DNA of 64,000 nt from Flavobacterium xinjiangense (GCF_900142885.1 NZ_FRCL01000005.1:186001-250000), one strand, 5' to 3'; positions 36,184 to 45,998 are shown, counted from the first letter of the stretch. Numbers and translations are program-made. The notes: a model not told the origin generated them from the letters alone.

Positions 36184-37098
36184 ATGGTTGATATCACACA
36201 TAAAATAAGTACACTCCGTACAGCAACTGCAAAGGCAACAGTAATTGTTAGTCTTCAAGCCACAATTGATGCCGTTGTAAATAATCTGGTGCCAAAAGGA
36301 AACGTACTGGAAATGGCTAAAACTGCCGGGTTATTTGCCGTAAAAAACACGCATTTATCGATTCCTGATTGCCATCCTATTCCAATTGAATTTACATCGG
36401 TGGAATATGAAATCAATGAATTAAGCATTGACATTATTTTCAAGGTTAAAACGGTTTACAAAACCGGAGTTGAGGTCGAGGCGATGCACGGTGCTTCGAT
36501 TGTGGCGCTTACGATGTATGATATGCTTAAACCTATTGACAAAAATATCGAGATTTCGACGATTAAATTAATTAGTAAGGAAGGCGGAAAATCGTCTTTC
36601 AAAAATAGATTTCCATCCGCTATTACAGCGGCGGTTTTCGTTTGTTCCGATTCAATTTTCGCAGGAGATAAACAAGATCGTTCCGGTAAAATAATTGTTG
36701 AAAAACTGGAAATTAGCGGAGTCGAAACGACGCATTACGAAATCATCCCAGATGAAATCGATGTGATTCAAGAGCGCACTAAAGCTTTCGCCAAAGAAAA
36801 TCAATTGATCATTTTTACGGGAGGAACCGGGCTTTCGCCAAGAGATGTTACACCGCAAGCACTGGAACCGTTGTTAGAAACCAGAATTCCGGGAATTGAG
36901 GAAGCCATACGCAGTTATGGGCAAGAACGCATGCCGTATTCGATGCTTTCCAGAACCGTTGCAGGAACTTTAGGGAATACTTTGGTACTGGCTTTACCAG
37001 GTTCAACCAACGGCGCAAAGGAATCCATGGATGCCATATTTCCTCATGTGCTGCATGTTTTTCATATTTTAAAAGGCAAAAATCATGACACCAATTAA
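36184..37098 (+). CDS. moaCB: Bifunctional MoaC-MoaB molybdenum cofactor protein
   Basis: The 304-residue protein is a fusion. Residues 1-145 are MoaC, cyclic pyranopterin monophosphate synthase (MVDITHKISTLRTATA, KGNVLEMAKTAGLFAVKNT, IPDCHPIPIEF, VEVEAMHGASIVALTMYDM). Residues 150-304 are MogA/MoaB, molybdopterin adenylyltransferase (AAVFVCSDSIFAGDKQDRSG, IFTGGTGLSPRDVTPQALEP, LPGSTNGAKESMDAI). The two halves act at the second and third stages of cofactor synthesis. It overlaps moaA by 14 bases. Confidence 0.93.
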   Translation: MVDITHKISTLRTATAKATVIVSLQATIDAVVNNLVPKGNVLEMAKTAGLFAVKNTHLSIPDCHPIPIEFTSVEYEINELSIDIIFKVKTVYKTGVEVEAMHGASIVALTMYDMLKPIDKNIEISTIKLISKEGGKSSFKNRFPSAITAAVFVCSDSIFAGDKQDRSGKIIVEKLEISGVETTHYEIIPDEIDVIQERTKAFAKENQLIIFTGGTGLSPRDVTPQALEPLLETRIPGIEEAIRSYGQERMPYSMLSRTVAGTLGNTLVLALPGSTNGAKESMDAIFPHVLHVFHILKGKNHDTN

Positions 37099-38092
37099 CG
37101 CTGTTTTAACGGATGATTTTGGACGTAAACACAACTATTTGCGTATTTCCTTAATTGAGAAATGCAATTTGCGTTGTACCTATTGCATGCCAGCCGATGG
37201 AATTGTATTAAGTCCAAAAGCGAGCTTGATGACGGCTGACGAAATTCACGCCATCGCCCAAACATTCGTCAATAATGGTGTTGACAAAATAAGATTGACC
37301 GGCGGGGAACCGTTGCTACGAAAAGATTTTCCTGAAATCATAGCCAAACTGGCTTCGCTTCAAACCGAGATTTCCATCACTACAAACGGAATTCTGATTA
37401 ACAAACATATTGACGTTTTAAAGCAGTTTAACGTCAAGAAAATCAACCTGAGTTTAGATACTTTGGTGGCATCCAAATTCCATTCGATTACGCTTAGAAA
37501 CCAGTTTCAGAGTGTAATTGATAATTTGCATTTATTGTTGAACAATGATTTCAAAATCAAAGTAAATGTGGTTTTGATTAAAGGATTCAATGACGATGAA
37601 ATTATTGATTTTATTAAGCTCACCGAGTTTTCACCCATTTCGATTCGGTTTATAGAATTCATGCCTTTTGCAGGAAACGAGTGGGACCGTAGCAAAATGG
37701 TTTCTCAAAAGGAGATTTTGGATCAGGTGCAACATCATTTCCCGGAATCGGATGTGGAGAAATTAGAAGACGATAAAAACTTCACTGCCAGAGAATTCAA
37801 AATAAAAAACTATTTGGGAAGTTTTGGGATTATCAGTTCGATAACTAATCCTTTTTGTGACGGTTGCAACAGAATTCGCCTTACAGCCAACGGGAAAATA
37901 AAAAACTGTCTGTTCTCCAACTCCGAAACAGATTTACTGACACATTTCAGAAATAGTGAAGCGATAGAAGACTTGATTGCTTTTGCCATTAAAAGCAAAA
38001 AGAAAGTACGCGCAGGAATGACTACTATCGAGGATGTAAACAATCCCGCTTTGAATCAAGACAACCGTAGCATGATTGCTATTGGCGGTTAA
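37085..38092 (+). CDS. moaA: GTP 3',8-cyclase
   Basis: The 335-residue radical SAM enzyme starts cofactor synthesis by converting GTP to 3',8-cyclo-7,8-dihydro-GTP. It has the N-terminal cluster motif CNLRCTYC (Cys-x3-Cys-x2-Cys, about residues 27-34), the GGEPLLR SAM site, a second C-terminal cluster motif NPFCDGCNRIRLT with the third Cys in KNCLFS, and the required C-terminal Gly-Gly (AIGG). It is the last gene of the operon. Confidence 0.95.
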   Translation: MTPINAVLTDDFGRKHNYLRISLIEKCNLRCTYCMPADGIVLSPKASLMTADEIHAIAQTFVNNGVDKIRLTGGEPLLRKDFPEIIAKLASLQTEISITTNGILINKHIDVLKQFNVKKINLSLDTLVASKFHSITLRNQFQSVIDNLHLLLNNDFKIKVNVVLIKGFNDDEIIDFIKLTEFSPISIRFIEFMPFAGNEWDRSKMVSQKEILDQVQHHFPESDVEKLEDDKNFTAREFKIKNYLGSFGIISSITNPFCDGCNRIRLTANGKIKNCLFSNSETDLLTHFRNSEAIEDLIAFAIKSKKKVRAGMTTIEDVNNPALNQDNRSMIAIGG

Positions 38093-38436
38093 TACTACAA
38101 TTTTTTTAGGAGCTTTTCCCGTTATTCGTTGCAACCCTGTTTCGACTGCTATCTGGGCTTGGGCTTTTGTGTAAAAAAGACCGTGAATGAGGTTTCCCGT
38201 AAAGTTTACAATCACGAAGATATTATTTTTGAAAATAAGTTAATTATCAAAGCTAATTTATCAGATTTTTCGGTAATTAATTTGTATGTTTGAAATTAGT
38301 AAAGTCTGATGTTTATCACAGCTGTCTAATCAATTTAGGGGGTGATAAGTCTTATAAATTCAGCAGTATTACTAGTTAGCTGTAATACTCTCTAAAATCG
38401 TAGAAAAAGAACCAAAAATAATCAAAAATAATCAAA
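38093..38436. other. Non-coding gap with dispersed repeat
   Basis: The left third (38107-38168) matches a repeat class also seen at 41770-41833. The right part is AT-rich with no obvious hairpin. This gap marks the border between the cofactor operon and an accessory patch. Confidence 0.45.
38107..38168 (-). repeat. Dispersed intergenic repeat, copy 1
   Basis: On the minus strand it begins near AGCCCAAGCCCAGATAGC and ends near GGGAAAAGCTCC. The copy at 41770-41833 has AGCCCTGATGGTAGCGGC and GGACAGCAGGAG in the same order. The middle is variable. This looks like the widespread Flavobacterium intergenic repeat of that layout, which I recognise from memory only. Confidence 0.45.
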
Positions 38437-39561
38437 ATGAAAATTCCGAATAGCATTATTCCACTTGCATACGAAGTCTCAAAAGAATTTTACGAAGGCA
38501 ACATTTCATTAAAAGACGCGACAGCAAAACTTATCAAGGACAAAAGTATTAACGAAAATTCTGCTCGTGATTATTTTTATAATTTTAAGTATTTATTGGA
38601 AGGGAAAAAATTCACAAGAACTTTAAATGCTGACACTATGGAATATTTTTTCACTCATATTTTTGAAGATTATGGAGAAAAAAATATTTTAAATTGTTTG
38701 ATAGCTTTAAGAGAACATATTGAATATTATGAAGCACAAAATAATACAACAATGCGCAAAATGCGTTCAATTCACAAAAAATTTGCAGACAGAATAGTTG
38801 AACCAACTTTAATAACAAACATTGACCAACTTTATCAAAATATAGAAACTGTTGAATTAAGCTTAACTGATGGAACAGAAGAAGAAAGAATTGAAAGCGC
38901 AAAATTGATTAAGCGAGGAACTTGTTTTGTTGCTTATCAAATTGAAAATGAATTGAGATTTGCACCAAGCAGATTTTTAGGTTATCAAAATAATAAAATA
39001 TTCAAGTTTGCATCAACAGATATTGATGGAAGAGAAACAAACAAAGCAATAAATTCTATTTTAAATTCAAAACCAATAATTGACAATAATCTTGAAAAAA
39101 AATATTTAGAATATTGTGAAAAAATTGGAATAAAACCACAATTAAAAGGTGGAGCTTATGCAGTTACAAGAAAGTATTGGAAAATCAGCATCAAAAATGA
39201 TTTCAATAGTAATACTGATTTATCAGGAGAATTTCCAGAAGGAAAAATTGTTGAAAGAACACATAAAGCAAGAGAAAGAAATTCAAAAGTAGTAGAATTA
39301 GCAAAAAATAATTTCAAAAATAAACACGGAAAACTATTTTGTCAAGTTTGCGATTTTGACTTTGAAGATAATTACGGAATTGTTGGAAAAGATTTTATTG
39401 AAGGACATCATACAATTGCTGTGAGCGAAATGCCTGCGGATTACAAAACAAAACCAGAAGAAATTGCAATGCTTTGTGGTAATTGTCATCGAATGGTCCA
39501 CAAAAAAAGGCCTTGGTTGACAATGGAAGAATTAACAAAAGTCTTAAAAACTAAAACATAA
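38437..39561 (+). CDS. HNH endonuclease domain protein
   Basis: The 374-residue protein ends in an HNH nuclease domain (about 300-370): zinc Cys pair in CQVCDFDFEDNYG, the catalytic His region EGHHTIAVSEMP and the second Cys pair with His in MLCGNCHRMVHKKRPW. The N-terminal 270 residues are a separate domain with a helical first part (FYEGNISLKDATAKL) and no family I can name. The layout, unknown recognition domain plus C-terminal McrA-like HNH, is typical of predicted restriction endonucleases. It stands alone in a repeat-rich patch, without a methyltransferase, so modification-dependent restriction is a possibility, not a demonstrated role. Confidence 0.82.
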   Translation: MKIPNSIIPLAYEVSKEFYEGNISLKDATAKLIKDKSINENSARDYFYNFKYLLEGKKFTRTLNADTMEYFFTHIFEDYGEKNILNCLIALREHIEYYEAQNNTTMRKMRSIHKKFADRIVEPTLITNIDQLYQNIETVELSLTDGTEEERIESAKLIKRGTCFVAYQIENELRFAPSRFLGYQNNKIFKFASTDIDGRETNKAINSILNSKPIIDNNLEKKYLEYCEKIGIKPQLKGGAYAVTRKYWKISIKNDFNSNTDLSGEFPEGKIVERTHKARERNSKVVELAKNNFKNKHGKLFCQVCDFDFEDNYGIVGKDFIEGHHTIAVSEMPADYKTKPEEIAMLCGNCHRMVHKKRPWLTMEELTKVLKTKT

Positions 39562-39570
39562 AAAAATAAG

Positions 39571-39705
39571 TACTACAGCTAATGCAAGTTTTGCGCTATC
39601 GTGGTTTTTAGGCTTAATTTAAAGTGGTCGTGCGTTTTGAAATTTAGTGATGAAACGAAAATAAAGCTTAATTTAACCCAAAACCTCTTGTAGCAAGGGA
39701 ACGTT
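39571..39705 (-). repeat. Dispersed inverted-repeat element, copy B
   Basis: Read on the minus strand it starts AACGTTCCC, then TTGCTACAAG, a TTTTGGG block and AAATTAAGC, and carries a second TTTAAATTAAGCC about 60 bases later. This is the same order as copy A at 8485-8610, in opposite orientation. The far arm has diverged more. Confidence 0.6.
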
Positions 39706-39733
39706 TAGCAGTAAGCTTAAAAAAGAACGAAAA

Positions 39734-40393
39734 ATGAATGATAAAATCGATATTTTTGAATCTATAAAATCGGATGCTATCAACGAATTATCCCCCGAAA
39801 TTCTTGAAACAGGTCTTGATTATTTAACTGATTCTGAAGTTTTAAAAGACATTCCTATTTTCGGTATTGCGTTTAAAAGTTATAATTTATACCAAAGGGT
39901 AACTGAAACATTTTTTATAAAAAAACTACTTAAATTTCTTTTTGAATTGAGAGAAATCCCTTTGTTAGAAAGAGAAAAATTTATAAAGAAACTTGAAATT
40001 AATCAAGAAACTAATAAAGCTGGTGAAAAACTACTCATTACAATAAATCGTCTCAATGATATTGATAAAGCAGAAATAATTGGAAGATTATTTAAAAAAA
40101 CAATATTAGGCAAAATTGAATTTGAAGATTTCAGTAGATTAACGCACATAATTGATAACGCTTACATTCACGATTTGAAATTACTAAAAAACAATATTTA
40201 CTTGAGGTATGTTAATGATGATATCAAATCTAGTTTACATCAAGTAGGTTTATTAAATCAAAACATATCTGATGTAGAAAGACAAAAGAGATTTTTAGAA
40301 CGTGTTGGAAGTAAAAGTGATGTGCAACCGAAATTTGAATATAAAGTTAATCAATATTGTGAAATATTAGTAGAACATGGTTTTAAAGAATAA
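39734..40393 (+). CDS. Conserved protein of unknown function
   Basis: The 219-residue protein has no signal peptide. Its first 75 residues contain a short amphipathic or membrane-associated stretch (LKDIPIFGIAFKSYNLYQRV followed by FFIKKLLKFLFELREI), and the rest is charged and helical (INRLNDIDKAEIIGRLFKKTILGKIEFEDFSRL and a final NQYCEILVEHGF). From memory, proteins with this layout occur sporadically in many bacteria, but I cannot name a family or function. Its company (HNH nuclease, RAYT) suggests an accessory gene. Confidence 0.6.
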   Translation: MNDKIDIFESIKSDAINELSPEILETGLDYLTDSEVLKDIPIFGIAFKSYNLYQRVTETFFIKKLLKFLFELREIPLLEREKFIKKLEINQETNKAGEKLLITINRLNDIDKAEIIGRLFKKTILGKIEFEDFSRLTHIIDNAYIHDLKLLKNNIYLRYVNDDIKSSLHQVGLLNQNISDVERQKRFLERVGSKSDVQPKFEYKVNQYCEILVEHGFKE

Positions 40394-40411
40394 AGTTCTG
40401 CTACCCCCGCT

Positions 40412-40435
40412 ACCGCACGAATCCTTTCGTGTGGT
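40412..40435 (+). repeat. REP palindrome, copy 1
   Basis: ACCGCACGAA pairs with TTCGTGTGGT around TCCT with one G-T wobble. The 5' extension CGCT is a likely guide tetranucleotide of the kind recognised by RAYT enzymes. Confidence 0.85.
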
Positions 40436-40485
40436 TCATGTAGATTAAAACTAAACTTTCTATATTAATATTAAAGACAGTAACT

Positions 40486-41052
40486 ATGAGTAGAAATTAT
40501 AAATTTTATAATCCAGAGGGTTTGTATTTTATAAGTTTCTCCGTAGTAGGTTGGTTAGATGTATTTACTCGTAATGAGTACAAAGATTTATTTCTTGAAA
40601 GTGTAGCATTTTGTCAAAAAAACAAAGGATTAGAAATTCATGCTTGGTGTATTATGAGCAATCATGTGCATTTAGTTTTTAGGAGTATAAGTGGTCAAAA
40701 TCCTGAATTATTGATTGGTGATTTAAAAAGGTTTACCAGTCAATCAATTGTAAAAAGTATACAAGAAAATCCAAGAGAAAGCAGAAAAGAATTCTTGTTA
40801 GATTTTTTTAAAAAACAAGCTGAAAAAAGTTCAAATGTAAAACACTATCAATTTTGGCGTCATGATAATCAACCTATTGAGTTGTGGAGCAATAAAGTTA
40901 TTCAACAAAAGATAGACTATGTACACAATAATCCTGTAGAAGGGGGCGTAGTTTATAAAGCAGAAGATTATGTATACAGTAGTGCCATGGATTATTCAGG
41001 TCAAAAAGGATTAATTGATGATGTAGTTGTTTTTAGAATGTTTGGTATTTAA
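40486..41052 (+). CDS. REP-associated tyrosine transposase (RAYT)
   Basis: The 188-residue protein is a Y1 transposase of the IS200/IS605-related RAYT group. It has YFISFSVVGWLDVF as first strand, the HUH metal motif in NHVHLVFRS (about residues 59-67), a KRFTSQSIVKSI helix and the C-terminal IDYVHNNPVEGGVVY segment that holds the catalytic tyrosine and the family's NPV motif. RAYTs nick and join single-stranded DNA at REP hairpins and are usually domesticated, one-copy genes. The palindromes on both sides are its likely substrate. Its 3' end is repeated just downstream (41097-41166). Confidence 0.92.
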   Translation: MSRNYKFYNPEGLYFISFSVVGWLDVFTRNEYKDLFLESVAFCQKNKGLEIHAWCIMSNHVHLVFRSISGQNPELLIGDLKRFTSQSIVKSIQENPRESRKEFLLDFFKKQAEKSSNVKHYQFWRHDNQPIELWSNKVIQQKIDYVHNNPVEGGVVYKAEDYVYSSAMDYSGQKGLIDDVVVFRMFGI

Positions 41053-41061
41053 CGACAACGA

Positions 41062-41085
41062 ACCACACGAAAGGATTCGTGCGGT
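41062..41085 (-). repeat. REP palindrome, copy 2
   Basis: ACCACACGAA pairs with TTCGTGCGGT around AGGA. It is copy 1 turned around, followed by AGCGG, so the two face each other across the RAYT gene. The sequence TAGCGG ends the first 70-bp duplicated unit. Confidence 0.85.
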
Positions 41086-41137
41086 AGCGGAGGATTATGT
41101 AGTTGTTTTTAGAATGTTTACTATTTAATGACAATGA

Positions 41138-41161
41138 ACCACATGAAAGGATTCGTGCGGT
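41138..41161 (-). repeat. REP palindrome, copy 3
   Basis: ACCACATGAA pairs with TTCGTGCGGT around AGGA, with one more mismatch than copy 2 (T for C, tolerated as G-T wobble). It belongs to the second 70-bp duplicated unit. Confidence 0.8.
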
Positions 41162-41201
41162 AGCGCTAGGAACTTTAGCAGAAATCTTTAAAAACCATTT
41201 T

Positions 41202-41648
41202 ATGAGGAAAATATCGATAATTTTTTTATTCATTACAACATTAACATTCGCTCAAAGGAAGATTGATAAATTACATTATGCGAAAACATTAATTGCTGTT
41301 CCTGAAAATTGTACTGCAAAATCAGAATATGAAATAATTGATTGCAGTGGATTTTCTACTCAATGGCTATTTCTGAGTGACGAAATGGTAAAACAAAAAG
41401 TTAACGAGCAAATTTCTAAACAAATTGAGCAGCAATTTGATTATAAAAACAAAAAAGAAATTAAATTTTTTTCACAGAAGGAAATGTTCGAAGGGAATAT
41501 TTACCAAATGAAAAAAGGGACTTATAGAATTATTGGGTTTGGCCGAGTAAATGGTATTGCGTTGGTTTTAAATTTAGGATTCGAAAAAGAAGTTAAGTCG
41601 AACTCAGACTTAAATGAATTTGAAAAAAACTTTATTCAATTTCAATAA
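41202..41648 (+). CDS. Small secreted protein, unknown function
   Basis: From the ATG at 41202 the product has 148 residues and a signal peptide (MRKISIIFLFITTLTFAQ). The mature part (about 130 residues) contains a single Cys pair region (PENCTAKSEYEIIDCSGFST) and a C-terminal stretch YRIIGFGRVNGIALVLNLGF that may be a strand pair. The frame extends 33 codons further upstream, but that part is the duplicated RAYT-REP sequence, so it is not the natural start. The family is not recognised. Confidence 0.6.
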   Translation: MRKISIIFLFITTLTFAQRKIDKLHYAKTLIAVPENCTAKSEYEIIDCSGFSTQWLFLSDEMVKQKVNEQISKQIEQQFDYKNKKEIKFFSQKEMFEGNIYQMKKGTYRIIGFGRVNGIALVLNLGFEKEVKSNSDLNEFEKNFIQFQ

Positions 41649-41686
41649 GACTTCTGTTAACAGCCGGTAAACGAAATTACACCGCT

Positions 41687-41730
41687 ACCGCACAAAATGA
41701 AATTCGACGAAGTCAATCCTTTCGTGTGGT
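41687..41730 (+). repeat. Diverged REP palindrome
   Basis: ACCGCAC at the left and TCCTTTCGTGTGGT at the right match the arms of the REP at 40412, but about 20 extra bases separate them. CGCT precedes the left arm as in the intact copies. Confidence 0.65.
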
Positions 41731-41769
41731 TTCTATGTAGAAATGTCATTATGAAAAAAGTTCGTTATT

Positions 41770-41833
41770 CCTAGCCCTGATGGTAGCGGCATCCTCGTAA
41801 CGCAGTGGAGAGATACAGCGGACAGCAGGAGAT
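41770..41833 (+). repeat. Dispersed intergenic repeat, copy 2
   Basis: It starts CCTAGCCCTGATGGTAGCGG and ends ACAGCGGACAGCAGGAG. The related copy 1 is at 38107-38168 in opposite orientation. The central part differs. Confidence 0.5.
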
Positions 41834-41972
41834 TTCGTTCTTTTAAACTGCAATCATTCTGCTCCTAAAGAAAATCAACTTTCGCTTAATTGTACGTGTT
41901 CTCTGGTGCAATGCAATTTATTTGCCGCCGACTCACTTTTTTTGATTTGTATAAATTAATTTGGAAACAAAA

Positions 41973-41999
41973 AAGGTGGCCCGTTACCAGACCACCTTA
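41973..41999 (-). terminator. katG terminator
   Basis: AAGGTGG pairs with CCACCTT around a 13-base partly paired loop; on the minus strand the stem is followed by TTTTTTG. It lies 24 bases after the katG stop codon. Confidence 0.7.
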
Positions 42000-42022
42000 A
42001 TACTATAAAAACAAGAATGAAA

Positions 42023-44620
<2,598 letters not shown>

Positions 44621-44908
44621 ATGAACATTTACAAAACCGAAATTCTGAATAAGATTTGCTATACAGAACTTGTTTATGAACGAATTAATAAAAAGTTAAA
44701 TAGCAAGTACCAAAAGTCAGTAATTGAGAAAATGCTTTTTGAAATAATAAAAGAAACAAATGAAATTCATTTTCAGAAAATCGGTAAAAACTTTTATATT
44801 TCAAACATTGAACATAATATCAAAATAACAATAAATTCAAACACTTATAGAATTATAACTGTTGACCGAATTACAAAAAACGAAAAGCAAAATGACAAAC
44901 GGATTTAA
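44621..44908 (+). CDS. DUF3781 domain protein
   Basis: The 95-residue protein matches DUF3781 along its length: LNKICYTELVYERINKKLN (about 9-27) and FFQ/FQKIGKNFYISN with the IKITINSNTYRIITVDR tail (about 50-83). The family is small, cytoplasmic and of unknown role, and is found next to GyrI-like effector-binding proteins in several Bacteroidota and Firmicutes as far as I recall. It overlaps the following gene by 17 bases in a different frame. Confidence 0.8.
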   Translation: MNIYKTEILNKICYTELVYERINKKLNSKYQKSVIEKMLFEIIKETNEIHFQKIGKNFYISNIEHNIKITINSNTYRIITVDRITKNEKQNDKRI

Positions 44909-45341
44909 AATAATCGGGATTTCAACTCGAACAACAAACAAAGACAACCAAGCGCAACAAGATCTGGGAAATCTTTGGGGACAATTTTTCTCGAAAAATT
45001 TATTAAACATAATTCCTAACAAGATTTCTAATGAAATTATAGCGATTTATACGGACTACAAAAGTGACTTTACGGAAGATTACACGACAATAATTGGTAT
45101 TCCAGTATCAACTTTGGACGAAATTCCAGACGGATTAATCGGCCGTGAATTTCAATCTGAAAATTTTAAAAAATTCACTGCAAAAGGTGAAATGCCGAAT
45201 GCTGTTGTAGCTGCTTGGGTTGACATTTGGCAGAAGGACAAAGAATTAAACAGAAAATACAGCTATCATTTTGAAGTTTACGGAGAGCGATCGCAAAATG
45301 GAGAAAATTCAGAAGTTGAAATTTTCATTGCAACGAAATAA
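44892..45341 (+). CDS. GyrI-like effector-binding domain protein
   Basis: From the ATG at 44892 the protein has 149 residues and is a stand-alone AraC-type effector-binding (GyrI/SOUL-like) domain: FKIIGISTRTTNKDNQAQQDL, LWGQFFS, IIAIYTDYKSDFTEDYTTIIG, and the C-terminal YSYHFEVYGERSQNG with EVEIFIATK. This is close to the integron cassette protein Cass2 type, which binds cationic drugs. It may protect against or sense small hydrophobic molecules. The frame extends upstream to a TTG, but the ATG gives the standard start. It is translationally linked to the DUF3781 gene. Confidence 0.8.
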   Translation: MTNGFKIIGISTRTTNKDNQAQQDLGNLWGQFFSKNLLNIIPNKISNEIIAIYTDYKSDFTEDYTTIIGIPVSTLDEIPDGLIGREFQSENFKKFTAKGEMPNAVVAAWVDIWQKDKELNRKYSYHFEVYGERSQNGENSEVEIFIATK

Positions 45342-45349
45342 CAACACCA

Positions 45350-45475
45350 GCCACTAACAGCTGTTTTGATATAGTTTCGGATTTAATGCAAGTACTGTTT
45401 CGCATCAAGTTTTCGTTAAGCCAAAAAATGAAAGGTTACGAACCACACACAATGGCAATGCAGGAAAACAGCAGA
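45350..45475. repeat. Structured non-coding unit with inverted ends
   Basis: GCTGTTTT near 45360-45367 is inverted as AAAACAGC near 45464-45471, enclosing about 95 bases with no gene. It separates the GyrI-like gene from the Coa1-like gene. The layout resembles the inverted-repeat elements at 8485 and 39571, but the sequence differs. Confidence 0.4.
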
Positions 45476-45539
45476 AGATAGTTTCAACTAAAATTTCGGA
45501 GAAAAAATAATTGAAAAACAGAACAGTAAAATAAAAGAA

Positions 45540-45998
45540 ATGGATAACGAATTAGTTGTTGAGAAAAGTTGGTGGAAAAGAAATTGGAAATGGTTTTTTC
45601 CAACTTTACTGTTACTGTTACTGTTTTTGCTTCTATTTGGTTCAATTTTGAGTTCAAGTATTGACGGAACTGTAACTGATATTGCTCAAGCGTATTCTGA
45701 CAATTCACTTTATGAAAAGGCAATTGAAAAAGCGAAAATGAATAAAAGAGTTCTTGAAGTTATTGGAGCAATAGAACCGATTGATAAATTAGCAATTTTG
45801 GAAGGAAATGCGATTTATTCAAACCATAATAATTCAGTTGAATTGTCAGTCAGAATAAAAGGAAATAAAGGAAAAGGAAAAATGGATATTTCTGCTCACA
45901 AAAACGGGAATGAATGGGTATATAAAGAAATAAACATCCGTGTAAAAGAGCCTAAAGAAGAAATTCAAATGTTAAAAGATACAATTGGGGAAAAATAA
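45540..45998 (+). CDS. Coa1-like membrane protein
   Basis: The 152-residue protein has one N-terminal membrane helix (WFFPTLLLLLLFLLLFGSIL, about residues 19-38) preceded by the tryptophan-rich WWKRNWK, and an extracytoplasmic domain with EKAKMNKRVLEVIGAIEPI, VELSVRIKGNKGKGKMDISA and NEWVYKEINIRV. This order matches proteins annotated as cytochrome c oxidase assembly factor Coa1 family in bacteria, many of which have no oxidase gene nearby. A role in oxidase assembly is therefore uncertain. Confidence 0.75.
   Translation: MDNELVVEKSWWKRNWKWFFPTLLLLLLFLLLFGSILSSSIDGTVTDIAQAYSDNSLYEKAIEKAKMNKRVLEVIGAIEPIDKLAILEGNAIYSNHNNSVELSVRIKGNKGKGKMDISAHKNGNEWVYKEINIRVKEPKEEIQMLKDTIGEK

Larger units (their letters stand above)
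40408..41085 (+). mobile_element. REP-RAYT unit
   Basis: A tyrosine-type Y1 transposase gene (40486-41052) is bracketed by two inverted copies of the same imperfect palindrome: ACCGCACGAA/TTCGTGTGGT at 40412-40435 and its reverse at 41062-41085, each with the 4-base loop TCCT or AGGA and preceded or followed by the same CGCTACC/GGTAGCG tail. Flanking the transposase gene with its own REP hairpins is the standard arrangement of REP-associated tyrosine transposases. Confidence 0.85.
41021..41166 (+). repeat. Tandem 70-bp duplication of RAYT 3' end and REP
   Basis: Unit 1 (41021-41090) and unit 2 (41097-41166) begin ATGTAGTTGTTTTTAGAATG and end at the GGTAGCG tail of a REP hairpin. They differ at about six positions, several of them C-to-T. 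Unit 2 is separated from unit 1 by six bases. Each unit carries one REP (41062-41085 and 41138-41161). Confidence 0.85.
41649..42022. other. Non-coding gap with REP-like and dispersed repeats
   Basis: The gap contains a diverged REP (41687-41730: ACCGCAC and GTGTGGT separated by an inserted stretch), a dispersed repeat copy (41770-41833) and the katG terminator. I see no gene. Confidence 0.6.

Noticed and set aside
41103-41201. Longer start for the secreted protein at 41202
   Set aside because: The extra 33 codons are the duplicated RAYT 3' end and REP and lack signal peptide features; the internal ATG starts a good signal peptide.
45350-45475. Integron attC site
   Set aside because: Inverted ends exist but the core GTTRRRY and its complement are not convincing and no integrase gene is visible; kept only as a structured repeat.
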